Under the pieces are notes generated by a model. The model made no database searches and had not been told where the DNA came from. It was given only the letters and a program-made list of their open reading frames with translations. A stretch of DNA of 46,041 bases from assembly GCF_047314965.1 (NCBI RefSeq), contig NZ_JBLBVK010000021.1, forward strand, positions 1 through 46,041, read 5' to 3'. The position numbers and the translations under genes were made by a program. The DNA comes from JAVJUV01 sp047314965 (lineage in GTDB: Bacteria; Pseudomonadota; Alphaproteobacteria; Rhodobacterales; Rhodobacteraceae). Numbering within the stretch: position 1 is the first letter of the stretch; the number at the start of each line of letters is the position of its first letter. This document shows positions 1-8,607 of the stretch, one piece after another.

Positions 1-94
1 CCTGCGGAAACATCTGGGCAAACCGCCTCTGGGCCAGTGAGCGGCCGCAGGCGGAGTCGCTGTCCCCGAAGCATATTTCCGCGAGCAGGTGCAT
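1..94 (-). CDS. possible hypothetical protein, partial (runs off the left edge)
   Basis: An open frame on the minus strand begins with ATG at 94-92 and stays open to the window edge (31 codons seen, beginning MHLLAEICFGDSDSACG). Its third codon positions are strongly G/C, as in the real genes nearby, and a weak GTCAGG stands just before the ATG. It would be transcribed in the same direction as serS and lie downstream of it, with repeat copy A between them. I do not recognise the family from this short piece. It could also be chance; only the sequence beyond the window can decide. Confidence 0.4.
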   Translation of the reverse strand, partial: MHLLAEICFGDSDSACGRSLAQRRFAQMFPQ

Positions 95-114
95 CCTGAC
101 GAAAACGCACATTC

Positions 115-161
115 TTCCTGGGCGAAATACGGCGGGGAGCGCGAGGGGCAGCGCCCCTCGC
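115..161 (+). repeat. dispersed GC-rich hairpin element, copy A
   Basis: This stretch has the pattern TTCTTCCTGG...AAATACGG followed by CGGGGAGC and a 9-bp inverted repeat, GCGAGGGGC (141-149) / GCCCCTCGC (153-161), with a 3-nt loop. It is almost identical to copy B (8484-8535) and related to copies C and D. It sits just past the 3' end of serS, where it may act as a transcript-end structure, although no clean U-tract follows it. Confidence 0.75.
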
Positions 162-168
162 ATTCGTG

Positions 169-1458
169 TCAGACCAGCTGACCCTCGGGCGTGATCCGGG
201 TCCGGCCGCCGAGCCATGGATAAAGCCCCTCGGGCAATGCCACGCCGCCATCCTCGGTCTGGCCGTTCTCGAGGACCGCGATCAGGCAGCGGCCCACGGC
301 AAGTCCCGAGCCGTTCAGCGTGTGCACGAACTGCGGTTTGCCATCCGCGTCGCGGAACCGAGCGTTCATCCGACGCGCCTGGAAATCGCCGCAGGTCGAG
401 ACCGAACTGATCTCGCGATAGGTGTTCTGCCCGGGCAGCCAGACTTCGATGTCATAGGTGCGCCGCGCGCCGAAGCCCATGTCTCCGGTGCAGAGAACGA
501 CCGTCCTGTAGGCAAGGCCAAGCCGCTGCAGGATACCCTCGGCGCAGCCCAGCATGCGCTTCTGCTCGTCGTCCGAGGTCTCGGGATGGCAGATCGTGAC
601 CATCTCGACCTTCTCGAACTGGTGCTGGCGCAGCATGCCGGAAGTGTCCTTTCCCGCGCTTCCCGCTTCCGAGCGGAAGCACTGGGTATGCGCCGTGTAG
701 CGCCGGGGCAGGCTGTCGCCATCGACGATCGTCTCGCGGACGATATTCGTCAGCGTGACCTCGGACGTGGGGATCAGCCACCAGCCGTTCGTCGTGCGAT
801 AGCTGTCCTCGGCGAATTTCGGCAGCTGGTTCGTGCCGTACATCGCCTCGTCCCGTACGAGGACCGGCGTGATCGCCTCGGTCAGGCCGTTTTCGGTCGT
901 GTGAATGTCCAGCATCATCTGTGCCAACGCCCGGTGAACGCGGGCCACGGCGCCCGACATCAGGACGAACCGGCTGCCCGAGAGCTTCGCAGCGGTCTCG
1001 AAATCCATACCCGGCTTCACGCCCTCGATCTCGAAATGCTCCCTGGGCTTGAAGGAAAACTCGGGCGGGGTGCCCCAGCGGTGGATCTCGACGTTGTCGT
1101 TTTCGTCTTCGCCAACGGGCACGTCGTCGGCGGGAAGGTTGTCCAAAGACATCAGCAGGTCGCGCAACCGGTCGTCCTCGGCCTTGGCCTCGGCTTCCAG
1201 CCGCGCGATCTCGTCCTTCTTCTCGGCAACGAGCGCGCGCAACCGTTCGAATTCGGCCTCGTCGCCTTTGGCCTTCGCGGCGCCTACCTCTTTCGAGGCC
1301 GCGTTGCGCTCGGCCTGAGCAGCCTCTGCTGCGGCGATCCGGGCCCGGCGGCCGGCGTCGATTTCCAGGATTTCCGACGAAGCGCCCGAGATCCCACGCT
1401 TCGCCATGGCGGCGTCGAAGGCGGCGGGGTTCTCGCGGATGGCGCGAATATCGTGCAT
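169..1458 (-). CDS. serS: seryl-tRNA synthetase
   Basis: Class II aminoacyl-tRNA synthetase of 429 residues, the usual length, that charges tRNA-Ser (and tRNA-Sec where present) with serine in the cytoplasm. The N-terminal ~110 residues form the long antiparallel coiled coil (AAAEAAQAERNAASKEVG...) that grips the tRNA long arm. The catalytic part carries motif 2 (FRSEAGSAGKDTSGM) and motif 3 (LNGSGLAVGRCLIAV). The start ATG at 1458 follows a good GAGGAGA ribosome site. It is divergent from the small membrane-protein gene at 1562, separated by about 100 nt that must hold both promoters. Nothing unusual is seen in the protein. Confidence 0.97.
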   Translation of the reverse strand: MHDIRAIRENPAAFDAAMAKRGISGASSEILEIDAGRRARIAAAEAAQAERNAASKEVGAAKAKGDEAEFERLRALVAEKKDEIARLEAEAKAEDDRLRDLLMSLDNLPADDVPVGEDENDNVEIHRWGTPPEFSFKPREHFEIEGVKPGMDFETAAKLSGSRFVLMSGAVARVHRALAQMMLDIHTTENGLTEAITPVLVRDEAMYGTNQLPKFAEDSYRTTNGWWLIPTSEVTLTNIVRETIVDGDSLPRRYTAHTQCFRSEAGSAGKDTSGMLRQHQFEKVEMVTICHPETSDDEQKRMLGCAEGILQRLGLAYRTVVLCTGDMGFGARRTYDIEVWLPGQNTYREISSVSTCGDFQARRMNARFRDADGKPQFVHTLNGSGLAVGRCLIAVLENGQTEDGGVALPEGLYPWLGGRTRITPEGQLV

Positions 1459-1561
1459 CGGTCTCTCCTCGGGTCATGTCGATGCGCCGCTATATGGCGG
1501 ATTCGCAACGGCTTTGGAACCATGAAGCGCATGCCTTGATCCGGCCACGTTGCATGGAGAT

Positions 1562-2107
1562 ATGAGACGCATGTGGAGCCTTGTCTTCAGACTGGCGCTG
1601 ATGGCCAGCGCATTGCTCGTGGCGTGGAATTTCGCGCGCGCCTGGCTTGGTGTTCTCTCGGCCCCGAAGAAGCGTCCGGAACTGCCGCCCGAAAGCCCCG
1701 CCGAGATCGCGGCGCGCGTCATGGCCGAGGAAGCGACGCGCCATGTCACGGCGATCGAGGTCGCGATCGCGGGGCTGGCCGACACGGAACTCTGGGCGGC
1801 GACCGAGCGTTTCACCGGCGCGGTCAGCCGCCTCAAGGACGCCATGTTGGCAGAACCGGCGCATTACCGGCGGGCGAAGCGGCATCTTGGCCAGATCCTG
1901 ATCGCCGCCGAACAGACCGCGAAACATTTTGCCCGACACTACGCCGCGACGCCCGACCCCGGCACGCGCCGGCGGTTCCTTGAGCTTTTGGGCGATCTGG
2001 GAGAGGCCTTCGACCGGGCGGCGGGACACTACGCCAGCGCGGGCGCCGCCGAGTTGCAGGCCGAGGCCGAGGCGCTGAAGGAGCTTCTGCGCCGGACCCG
2101 TCGCTGA
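1562..2107 (+). CDS. small membrane-anchored XpaC-like protein
   Basis: A protein of about 181 residues with one N-terminal membrane segment (LVFRLALMASALLVAWNFA), a proline-rich linker (KKRPELPPESP) and a wholly alpha-helical remainder. The helical part (RRAKRHLGQILIAAEQTAKHF, then dP-rich RRFLELLGDL) resembles the XpaC / '5-bromo-4-chloroindolyl phosphate hydrolysis' family, whose real function is unclear. That resemblance is from memory and is moderate. The start is uncertain: ATG at 1562 gives a basic MRRM leader before the membrane segment but has GGAGAT directly against it, while ATG at 1571 has better spacing. The gene lies between serS and yajC and shares no overlap with either. Confidence 0.7.
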   Translation: MRRMWSLVFRLALMASALLVAWNFARAWLGVLSAPKKRPELPPESPAEIAARVMAEEATRHVTAIEVAIAGLADTELWAATERFTGAVSRLKDAMLAEPAHYRRAKRHLGQILIAAEQTAKHFARHYAATPDPGTRRRFLELLGDLGEAFDRAAGHYASAGAAELQAEAEALKELLRRTRR

Positions 2108-2232
2108 ACCGAAACGGGCGCGGGCAAGAAAAACCCGGTCCTCCCTTGCTTGCCAAGGTCAAAGCCCACAGATAGGGTGCGCGCCAATCCAAACGGGGGG
2201 GACACCCCCGGCCAATAACACAAGGACTGACG

Positions 2233-2556
2233 ATGTTCGTGACACCAGCCTACGCCCAGGCGGCCGGTGGAGCAGGGGGAGCCTTCGCGAGCTTTCTGCC
2301 CCTGATCCTCATTTTCCTGATCATGTATTTCCTGCTGATCCGCCCGCAGCAGAAGAAACTGAAAGAGCATCAGGCCATGGTCGAGGCGCTGCGGCGCGGT
2401 GACCAGGTGGTGACCGCCGGCGGCCTCGTGGGCAAGGTGACCAAGGTGCGCGACGACGGCGAAGTCGAAGTCGAGATCGCATCCGGTGTCAATGTTCGCG
2501 TGGTCAAGCACACGATCACAACGGTGCGGTCCAAGACGGAACCCGCGAACTCCTGA
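2233..2556 (+). CDS. yajC: preprotein translocase subunit YajC
   Basis: A 107-residue inner-membrane protein of the SecDF-YajC accessory complex of the Sec translocon. It has a short N-terminal region, one transmembrane helix (FLPLILIFLIMYFLLIRPQ, about residues 23-41) ending in the family hallmark RPQQKK, and a cytoplasmic domain (RRGDQVVTAGGLVGKV) typical of YajC. An AAGGA ribosome site lies 7 nt before the ATG. secD follows after 16 nt, so yajC, secD and secF form the standard operon. The length is normal for alphaproteobacteria. Confidence 0.97.
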   Translation: MFVTPAYAQAAGGAGGAFASFLPLILIFLIMYFLLIRPQQKKLKEHQAMVEALRRGDQVVTAGGLVGKVTKVRDDGEVEVEIASGVNVRVVKHTITTVRSKTEPANS

Positions 2557-2572
2557 CGAAGGGGCCGCCCCG

Positions 2573-4237
2573 ATGCTTCAGATCCCTGCGTGGAAGCGCA
2601 TTTCCATTCTGGCCGTATGCCTGGCTGGCATTGTCTTTGCGTTTCCGAACGCGTTCTACACCCGCGTAGAACAGCATAACGACGCTGTTGCCGAGATTGA
2701 CGCCTTGGGTGCTACGCCCGAGCGCGAGGAGGCGGCGGCCGGCTGGCCCTCGTTCCTGCCGGCGACGCTGGTCAACCTCGGGCTCGACCTGAGGGGCGGG
2801 GCGCACCTGCTGGCCGAGGTCCATGTCGAGGACGTCTATTCCGACCGGATGGACGGCTATTGGCCCGAGGTGCGCGACGCACTCGTCGGCATCCGCGACC
2901 AGGTGGGGTTCGTCGAACGTCTGGACAGCGCGCCCGAGGGCACGCTCCAGATCCGCATCCAGAATGCCGAGGCGATGCCGGGCGCTCTCGAAGCGGTCCG
3001 CGCCTTGGCCCAGCCCGTCGTGTCCCTGACCGGCGTCGGAGCGCGAGATATCGAAGTCGCGGGTGACGGCAACGTCATCACCGTGCAGCTGACGCCCGAA
3101 GAAAAGGTCGCCACCGACAACCGGACGATCCAGCAGGCGCTGGAAATCATCCGCCGTCGTGTGGACGAGGTCGGCACGCGCGAGCCGACCATCCAGCGGC
3201 AGGGCGAGAACCGTATCCTGATCCAGGTGCCGGGCATCGGTTCGGCCGCGGAACTCAAGGCGCTGATCGGCACGACCGCGCGCCTGACCTTCCACCCGGT
3301 TGTCAGCCGCACGGGCGACCCACAGGCCATCCCGGGGCCGGGCAACATCGTGGTGCAGGATCTCGAGAACGAGAACGAGTATTACATCGTCGAACAGGCG
3401 GCGGTGCTGTCGGGCGAGGACCTCGTGGATGCCCAGCCGACCTTCGACCAGAACGGGATGCCGGCGGTCAGTTTCCGCTTCAACCCGTCCGGCGCGCGGG
3501 TTTTCGGCCAGTACACCTCAGAGAACGTGGGTGCCCTGTTCGCCACCGTTCTGGACGACCGGGTGATCACCGCGCCGCAAATCCGAGAGCCCATCACCGG
3601 CGGATCGGGGCAGATCACCGGAAATTTCTCCGTCGAATCCTCGACACAGCTTGCCGTTCTCCTCCGGGCCGGCGCCCTGCCGGCAGAGCTGACCTTCCTG
3701 GAAGAGCGCACGATCGGCCCCGAACTGGGGCAGGACAGCATCGACGCGGGCCGCATCGCCTGTATCGTCGCCTTCGTGGCCGTGCTGGTCTTCATGGTCC
3801 TGTCCTACGGGCTGTTCGGCGTGTTCGCGAATCTCGCGCTTCTCCTGAACGTGGGGCTCATGTTCGGCGTGCTTTCGGTCATCGGTGCGACGCTGACGCT
3901 GCCGGGCATCGCCGGGATCGTGCTGACCATCGGCATGGCGGTCGACGCCAACGTGCTTGTCTTCGAACGGATTCGCGAAGAACTGCGAACGGCCAAGGGT
4001 CCGTCGCGGGCCATCGAACTGGGCTACGAGCGCGCGCTGTCAGCCATCATCGACGCCAACATCACCACGTTCATCACCGCCACGATCCTCTTCGTACTCG
4101 GCTCGGGCCCGGTTCGCGGCTTTGCCGTGACGCTGGGAATCGGTATCCTGACATCAGTCTTCACCGCGATTTTCGTGACCCGGCTGTTCATCGTGATGTG
4201 GTTCGAACGCAAACGTCCCCGGACCATCGAGGTGTGA
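2573..4237 (+). CDS. secD: protein translocase subunit SecD
   Basis: A 554-residue RND-family component of SecDF, which uses proton motive force to pull proteins across the inner membrane. Visible parts are an N-terminal membrane helix (residues ~9-25), a large periplasmic region containing the P1 motif LGLDLRGGAHL, and a C-terminal block of five membrane helices with VDANVLVFERIREEL and NITTFITATILFVLGSGPVRG. The start ATG at 2573 gives the expected MLQIPAWKR leader; an upstream in-frame extension would overlap yajC and is not needed. secF begins 4 nt after the stop, so translation is probably coupled. Confidence 0.97.
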   Translation: MLQIPAWKRISILAVCLAGIVFAFPNAFYTRVEQHNDAVAEIDALGATPEREEAAAGWPSFLPATLVNLGLDLRGGAHLLAEVHVEDVYSDRMDGYWPEVRDALVGIRDQVGFVERLDSAPEGTLQIRIQNAEAMPGALEAVRALAQPVVSLTGVGARDIEVAGDGNVITVQLTPEEKVATDNRTIQQALEIIRRRVDEVGTREPTIQRQGENRILIQVPGIGSAAELKALIGTTARLTFHPVVSRTGDPQAIPGPGNIVVQDLENENEYYIVEQAAVLSGEDLVDAQPTFDQNGMPAVSFRFNPSGARVFGQYTSENVGALFATVLDDRVITAPQIREPITGGSGQITGNFSVESSTQLAVLLRAGALPAELTFLEERTIGPELGQDSIDAGRIACIVAFVAVLVFMVLSYGLFGVFANLALLLNVGLMFGVLSVIGATLTLPGIAGIVLTIGMAVDANVLVFERIREELRTAKGPSRAIELGYERALSAIIDANITTFITATILFVLGSGPVRGFAVTLGIGILTSVFTAIFVTRLFIVMWFERKRPRTIEV

Positions 4238-4241
4238 TCCC

Positions 4242-5213
4242 ATGCGACTGAGACTGGTTCCCGAACAGACGAATATCGACTTCTTCCGCTTCGCGCGGGT
4301 GACCCTGGGCGCTTCCGTTGTTGCCGTCATCCTGTCCATCGCCGCCTGGCTGCTGATCGGACTTAACTTCGGGATCGACTTCCGCGGCGGCACCACGATC
4401 CGCACCGAGGCAAGCCAGCCCGTCGACGTGGCCGCATACCGCGCCGCGGTCGAGGCGCAGAATCTCGGCCAGGTCTCGATTTCCGAGGTTTTCGATCCCT
4501 CCTTCCGTGACGACCAGTATGTGGCGATGATCCGCATCGAGGCCCAGGAGGGCCAGGAAAGCGCCACGGGAGAGGTCATCCAGGCCGTTGAAGCCGCGCT
4601 TTTGGCCGTCGAGCCCTCGATCAAGTTCACCTCGGTCGAATCCGTGGGTCCCAAGGTTTCGGGCGAGCTGATCCAGACCGCCATTCTTGCCGTCCTTGCG
4701 GCGATGGGGGCGATCCTCGTCTACATCTGGCTCAGGTTCGAGTGGCAGTTCGCCGTCGGCGCCATCGCGGCCCTGATCCATGACGTGATCCTGACCATCG
4801 GCATTTTCAGCATTCTGCAGATCCGCTTCGATCTCGCCACCATCGCGGCGCTTCTGACGATCGTCGGCTACTCGATCAACGACACGGTGGTCATCTTCGA
4901 TCGCCTGCGCGAGAACCTCAGGAAGTACAAGACGACGCCTCTGCAGGAGGTCATGAACCTGACCACGAACGAAACTCTCAGCCGCACCCTGATGACCTCC
5001 GGCACGACGCTGCTGGCGCTGATCGCACTCCTGATCCTTGGCGGCGACGTGATCCGCGGATTCATCTTCGCGATCACCTGGGGCATCATCGTCGGTACCT
5101 ATTCCTCGGTCTATGTCGCCAAGAACGTGGTCCTGATGCTGGGCGTGAAGCGCGACTGGTCAAAGCCGACCGATGGCGGTGCGGGCACGCGGTTCGGCAA
5201 TATCGATGCCTGA
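4242..5213 (+). CDS. secF: protein translocase subunit SecF
   Basis: A 323-residue partner of SecD in the proton-driven SecDF complex. It has an N-terminal helix, the periplasmic P1-type motif GIDFRGGTTI, and a C-terminal group of membrane helices with YSINDTVVIFDRLREN, the SecF counterpart of the proton-path helix. The length matches the family. The 3' end overlaps the next gene (sulfotransferase, ATG at 5206) by 8 nt, which suggests one transcript continuing beyond the sec genes. Confidence 0.97.
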   Translation: MRLRLVPEQTNIDFFRFARVTLGASVVAVILSIAAWLLIGLNFGIDFRGGTTIRTEASQPVDVAAYRAAVEAQNLGQVSISEVFDPSFRDDQYVAMIRIEAQEGQESATGEVIQAVEAALLAVEPSIKFTSVESVGPKVSGELIQTAILAVLAAMGAILVYIWLRFEWQFAVGAIAALIHDVILTIGIFSILQIRFDLATIAALLTIVGYSINDTVVIFDRLRENLRKYKTTPLQEVMNLTTNETLSRTLMTSGTTLLALIALLILGGDVIRGFIFAITWGIIVGTYSSVYVAKNVVLMLGVKRDWSKPTDGGAGTRFGNIDA

Positions 5214-6102
5214 CGCTGCCGCCCAGCTTCTGAGCCCACGGGCACAGAGCTATCGCGGCAGAATCACCGACCCTGACCTCTGGGACGGCTTTGCGCCCAG
5301 GCGGGGCGACGTGATCCTGGCGACACCTGCGAAATCCGGCACGACATGGGCGCAAAGCATGATCGCGATGCTTCTGCGGGGTACGACCGATTTGCCGGAC
5401 GTTCTGGGGCGCGTCTCGCCGTGGATCGACGCGACGTTCCAGCCCGCCGCCGAGACGCAGGCGCTTCTCGACCGCCAGACCGGGCGCCGCGTGATCAAGA
5501 CCCATACGCCTCTCGACGGCTGGCCCGTCTGGGACGGTGTCCACGTGGTCGTGGTCTTCCGGCATCCCATGGAAGTCTTCCTGTCCAGCCGGAAACACCT
5601 CCAGAACCGGCGGGGCCTCGACTCGCATCCAATGCTGGAAAGCCAGTCCGATGCTCTGGATTTCTACCTCGAGACACCGTTCTCGCCGGACGAGGTCGAC
5701 CGGGACACGCTGGCGACCATCGTTGCGCATTTCGAGGCCACGCAGCTTGGCCGCTGGCCCGGGGCGCTCATGCTGAACTACGCCGCCATGTCGCGCGACC
5801 ATGCCGGGACCATCGCGCGCCTTGATGCTCACCTTGGAGCCGGCGCATCGCCCGAATTGCGGGAACGGATTCGCCAGGCGACCGAATTCGGCGCAATGAA
5901 ATCCCGCGCCGCCGAGTTCGCGCCCGAGGTGTCCAACAACCTCTGGCATGATGAACGCGCGTTCTTCGCCTCCGGACGATCCGGCGGCTGGCAGGACCAG
6001 TTCACCGAGGCCCAGATCGCGCGCTACGACGCGCGCTTCGCCGACCTTTTGCCCGACCCGCGGCTCCGGCGCTGGATCGAGACCGGTCAGGGAGATGTCT
6101 GA
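5206..6102 (+). CDS. sulfotransferase domain protein (PAPS-dependent type)
   Basis: A protein of 298 residues. It has the 5'-phosphosulfate loop TPAKSGTTWAQSM (about residues 42-54) and a 3'-phosphate region VVVFRHPMEVFLSSRKHL, the two PAPS-contacting signatures of cytosolic-type sulfotransferases (Sulfotransfer_1). A histidine in IKTHTPLDGWPV is placed like the catalytic histidine of the family. The acceptor cannot be told from sequence; bacterial members modify small alcohols, phenols or glycolipids. The start at 5206 overlaps secF by 8 nt and the stop overlaps the TauE/SafE gene by 8 nt, so it is translated as part of a tight chain. This is an uncommon companion for secDF. Confidence 0.88.
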   Translation: MPDAAAQLLSPRAQSYRGRITDPDLWDGFAPRRGDVILATPAKSGTTWAQSMIAMLLRGTTDLPDVLGRVSPWIDATFQPAAETQALLDRQTGRRVIKTHTPLDGWPVWDGVHVVVVFRHPMEVFLSSRKHLQNRRGLDSHPMLESQSDALDFYLETPFSPDEVDRDTLATIVAHFEATQLGRWPGALMLNYAAMSRDHAGTIARLDAHLGAGASPELRERIRQATEFGAMKSRAAEFAPEVSNNLWHDERAFFASGRSGGWQDQFTEAQIARYDARFADLLPDPRLRRWIETGQGDV

Positions 6103-6847
6103 CTCGCTGGCCCGCGCCTTTGCGACGGAGGGACTTTGGCTTCTCACCCTCGGCGCCTTTCTCGCCGGAATCGTGCGCGGCTTCACGGGTTTCGGCACAG
6201 CGATGGTTTATCTGCCGGTCGCCGCGCAGGTGCTGTCGCCGTTCGAGGCCTTGACGACGCTCCTGATCAAGGATCTGACCGGCCCCTTGATCCACGTCCC
6301 CCGAGCCCTGCGCGACGGGCATCCGGGCGACGTGGTGCGGCTTGGTATCGGCGCACTCGTTGGTCTGCCGTTCGGAGTGTGGGTACTGGCGCAGGTGCCT
6401 CCCGAGGTCTTTCGCTGGGGCGTGTCCCTCGTGGCGCTCGGCATGCTTGCCCTGCTGATCGGCGGAGTGCGGTACCGAGGCCGGCTTACAAAGCCGCTGA
6501 TCTTCGCTACGGGAGCCATCGGGGGCTTTCTCGCCGGATGCGTCGGGCTTCCGGGCCCGCCGATCATCCTTCTCTACATGGCCTCGACGTTGCCGATCAC
6601 GGCGATCCGCGCCAACAGCATGCTCTACCTGATCCTGGCGGACATTCTTCTGCTGGCGGTTCTTTGGTGGAACGGGTACCTCGTGGTGACGGCGCTCATG
6701 CTGGGCGTTCTGATGATCCTGCCCTATACCTTGGGCAATTGGGCGGGTGGGCGGCTTTTCCGGCCCGAGGCCGAGCGGTACTATCGCGTGGCGGCCTACC
6801 TGATCATCGCGGGCTCGGCGCTTCTGGGCCTGCCTGTCTGGGACTGA
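6095..6847 (+). CDS. sulfite exporter TauE/SafE family permease
   Basis: A 250-residue integral membrane protein with about eight hydrophobic segments in two similar halves. The first half carries GFTGFGTAMVYLPVAAQVLSP and the second GGFLAGCVGLPGPPIILLYM, the glycine-rich repeats typical of the TauE/SafE (DUF81) family. Members move sulfite, sulfonates or other organic anions, but the substrate cannot be read from sequence. Its placement right behind a sulfotransferase, with an 8-nt overlap, makes a sulfur-compound role attractive but unproven. The start at 6095 has GGAG immediately before it; the start is set mainly by family alignment. Confidence 0.9.
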   Translation: MSDSLARAFATEGLWLLTLGAFLAGIVRGFTGFGTAMVYLPVAAQVLSPFEALTTLLIKDLTGPLIHVPRALRDGHPGDVVRLGIGALVGLPFGVWVLAQVPPEVFRWGVSLVALGMLALLIGGVRYRGRLTKPLIFATGAIGGFLAGCVGLPGPPIILLYMASTLPITAIRANSMLYLILADILLLAVLWWNGYLVVTALMLGVLMILPYTLGNWAGGRLFRPEAERYYRVAAYLIIAGSALLGLPVWD

Positions 6848-6852
6848 GAGAA

Positions 6853-7200
6853 ATGCGGCTGAACGAAGTCAGATATACCGACGCACTTCCCGTAGAGGGC
6901 TATGGCCCCGGCTTCTTCCGTATCGGCGGCGTCCCGCGCAAAGGCGCCGTGGCCATTCTGCCCACCGGTGTCGCCGCCTGGGGCGGATACGGGGATACCG
7001 CGACACTCGTCTCCGCCGACATCGACGTTCTCCTCGTCGGAACCGGCGCCGAGATCGCCCATGTGCCGCCGGCATTCCGCGACGCCCTGGAAAGCGCGGG
7101 TATCGGGGTCGAGGCCATGGCCAGCCCGCAGGCCTGCCGCACCTACAACGTTCTTCTGGGCGAGGGGCGCCGCGTGGCGCTCGCCGCGCTGCCGGTCTGA
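6853..7200 (+). CDS. Mth938-like domain protein (DUF498/NDUFAF3 family)
   Basis: A 115-residue soluble protein of the Mth938-like fold (RYTDALPVEGYGPGFFRIGG at the start, then DVLLVGTGAEIAHVPP). The mitochondrial relative NDUFAF3 helps assemble respiratory complex I. The bacterial function is not established; a role near respiratory-chain or Sec assembly is inferred only from that homology. The gene starts 5 nt after the permease stop and ends 3 nt before ccmA. Its place between secF and ccmA is common in this family of bacteria. Confidence 0.88.
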   Translation: MRLNEVRYTDALPVEGYGPGFFRIGGVPRKGAVAILPTGVAAWGGYGDTATLVSADIDVLLVGTGAEIAHVPPAFRDALESAGIGVEAMASPQACRTYNVLLGEGRRVALAALPV

Positions 7201-7203
7201 TCC

Positions 7204-7821
7204 ATGGCGCTGCTCTCGGTCACGAACCTGACCTGCGCGCGCGGCGGCCTGCCTGTCCTGGCGGGGCTCGCCTTCTCGCTTTCGCCCGGCCAGGCGCTGA
7301 TCCTGCGCGGCCCGAACGGTTCCGGCAAGACGACGCTTCTTCGCACCATCGCCGGTCTCCAGCCTCCGGTCACCGGCACGATAGAGGCCGCGCCCGACAG
7401 CATCGCCTACGCGGCCCATTCCGACGGACTGAAGTCGACGCTGACGGTGGCCGAGAATCTCGAATTCTGGGCTGCGCTTTTCGGCACCTCCGGCATCGGC
7501 CCGGCGCTTGAAGCCTTCGATCTCACCGGTCTCAGGGACCGCATGGCGGGCCGCCTGTCGGCTGGGCAGAAGCGCCGTCTCGGCCTGGCCCGGCTTCTGG
7601 TTGCCGGCCGTCCGGTCTGGGCGCTCGACGAACCCACCGTGTCGCTCGATAGCGCTTCGGTGGGGCTCTTCGCCGCCGCCACCCGCGCGCACCTCGCCGA
7701 AGGCGGCGCGGCGCTCATCGCGACCCATATCGATCTCGGCCTCGACGCCGACACGCTGGATGTCTCGGGTTTCCGCGCCACCGAGGCGGCGGCCACCGAT
7801 TTCGACGAGGCCTTCGCATGA
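7204..7821 (+). CDS. ccmA: heme ABC exporter ATP-binding protein CcmA
   Basis: A 205-residue ABC ATPase. It has Walker A GPNGSGKT (residues 36-43), signature LSAGQKRRLGLARLL, Walker B VWALDEPT and a switch histidine in ATHIDLGL. With CcmB it forms the CcmAB part of the system I cytochrome c maturation machinery, which releases holo-CcmE from CcmC/D. The stop overlaps the ccmB start by 4 nt (ATGA), indicating coupled translation. The length is normal. Confidence 0.96.
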   Translation: MALLSVTNLTCARGGLPVLAGLAFSLSPGQALILRGPNGSGKTTLLRTIAGLQPPVTGTIEAAPDSIAYAAHSDGLKSTLTVAENLEFWAALFGTSGIGPALEAFDLTGLRDRMAGRLSAGQKRRLGLARLLVAGRPVWALDEPTVSLDSASVGLFAAATRAHLAEGGAALIATHIDLGLDADTLDVSGFRATEAAATDFDEAFA

Positions 7822-8474
7822 TCCGCCTCCTGACCCGGGACCTGAAACTGGCGATCCGGGCCGGCGGGGGCTTCGGCCTGGCCCTGGCCTTCTTCCTGAT
7901 CGTGACGGTGCTGGTTCCCTTCGGCGTCGGACCTGACGCGGCGATCCTCGGGCCGATCGCGCCGGGTATCCTCTGGATCGGCGCGCTTCTCGCCTGTCTC
8001 CTGTCGCTCGACCGCATCTTCGCCACCGATTTCGAGGACGGCTCGCTGGAACTGCTGGCCACCGCACCGATTCCGCTCGAGGCCGTCGTCGCGATCAAGG
8101 CTCTGGCGCACTGGATCACCACGGGCCTGCCGTTGACGCTGGCGGCGCCGCTCTTCGGCATCTTCCTGAACCTGCCCGGCCCGGCCTTCGCGGCGCTGGT
8201 GCTGACCCTGCTCCTCGGCACCCCGGCGCTCTCGATGATCGGCGCGTTCGGCGCGGCGCTGACGGTGGGGCTCAAGCGCGGCGGGCTTCTGCTGTCGCTT
8301 CTCGTCCTGCCGCTCTACGTGCCGACCCTGATTTTCGGTGCCACCGCCGTGCGCCGCGCGGCGGAGGGACTGGCCTCGGGCGCCCCGGTCACGCTCCTGG
8401 CCGGTATCACCTTCGCGGCGCTCGCGCTCCTGCCGTTCGCCGGCGCCGCGGCGCTCCGGATCAATCTCCGATGA
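7818..8474 (+). CDS. ccmB: heme exporter protein CcmB
   Basis: A 218-residue inner-membrane permease with six hydrophobic segments, beginning MIRLLTRDLKLAIRAGGG and containing the CcmB hallmark FEDGSLELLATAPIPLEAVV. It partners with CcmA in system I cytochrome c biogenesis. The start overlaps the ccmA stop. A 133-nt gap containing repeat copy B separates it from ccmC, unlike the tight spacing elsewhere in the operon. Confidence 0.96.
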   Translation: MIRLLTRDLKLAIRAGGGFGLALAFFLIVTVLVPFGVGPDAAILGPIAPGILWIGALLACLLSLDRIFATDFEDGSLELLATAPIPLEAVVAIKALAHWITTGLPLTLAAPLFGIFLNLPGPAFAALVLTLLLGTPALSMIGAFGAALTVGLKRGGLLLSLLVLPLYVPTLIFGATAVRRAAEGLASGAPVTLLAGITFAALALLPFAGAAALRINLR

Positions 8475-8483
8475 CCCCGGTCC

Positions 8484-8535
8484 TTCTTCCTGGCTCAAAT
8501 ACGGCGGGGAGCGCGAGGGGCGGCGCCCCTCGCAT
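8484..8535 (+). repeat. dispersed GC-rich hairpin element, copy B
   Basis: This copy lies in the ccmB-ccmC gap. It shares TTCTTCCTGG, AAATACGGCGGGGAGC and the stem GCGAGGGGC (8513-8521) / GCCCCTCGC (8525-8533) with copy A, differing from it at only a few positions. Its hairpin could attenuate read-through or shape mRNA ends between ccmB and ccmC. Confidence 0.78.
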
Positions 8536-8607
8536 CGGGCGGGCCGCGACACTTCGCACAAGCGGTCGTGACTTGTAGGCGGGGCCGGGGCTGAGTAGGT
8601 AAATTCC

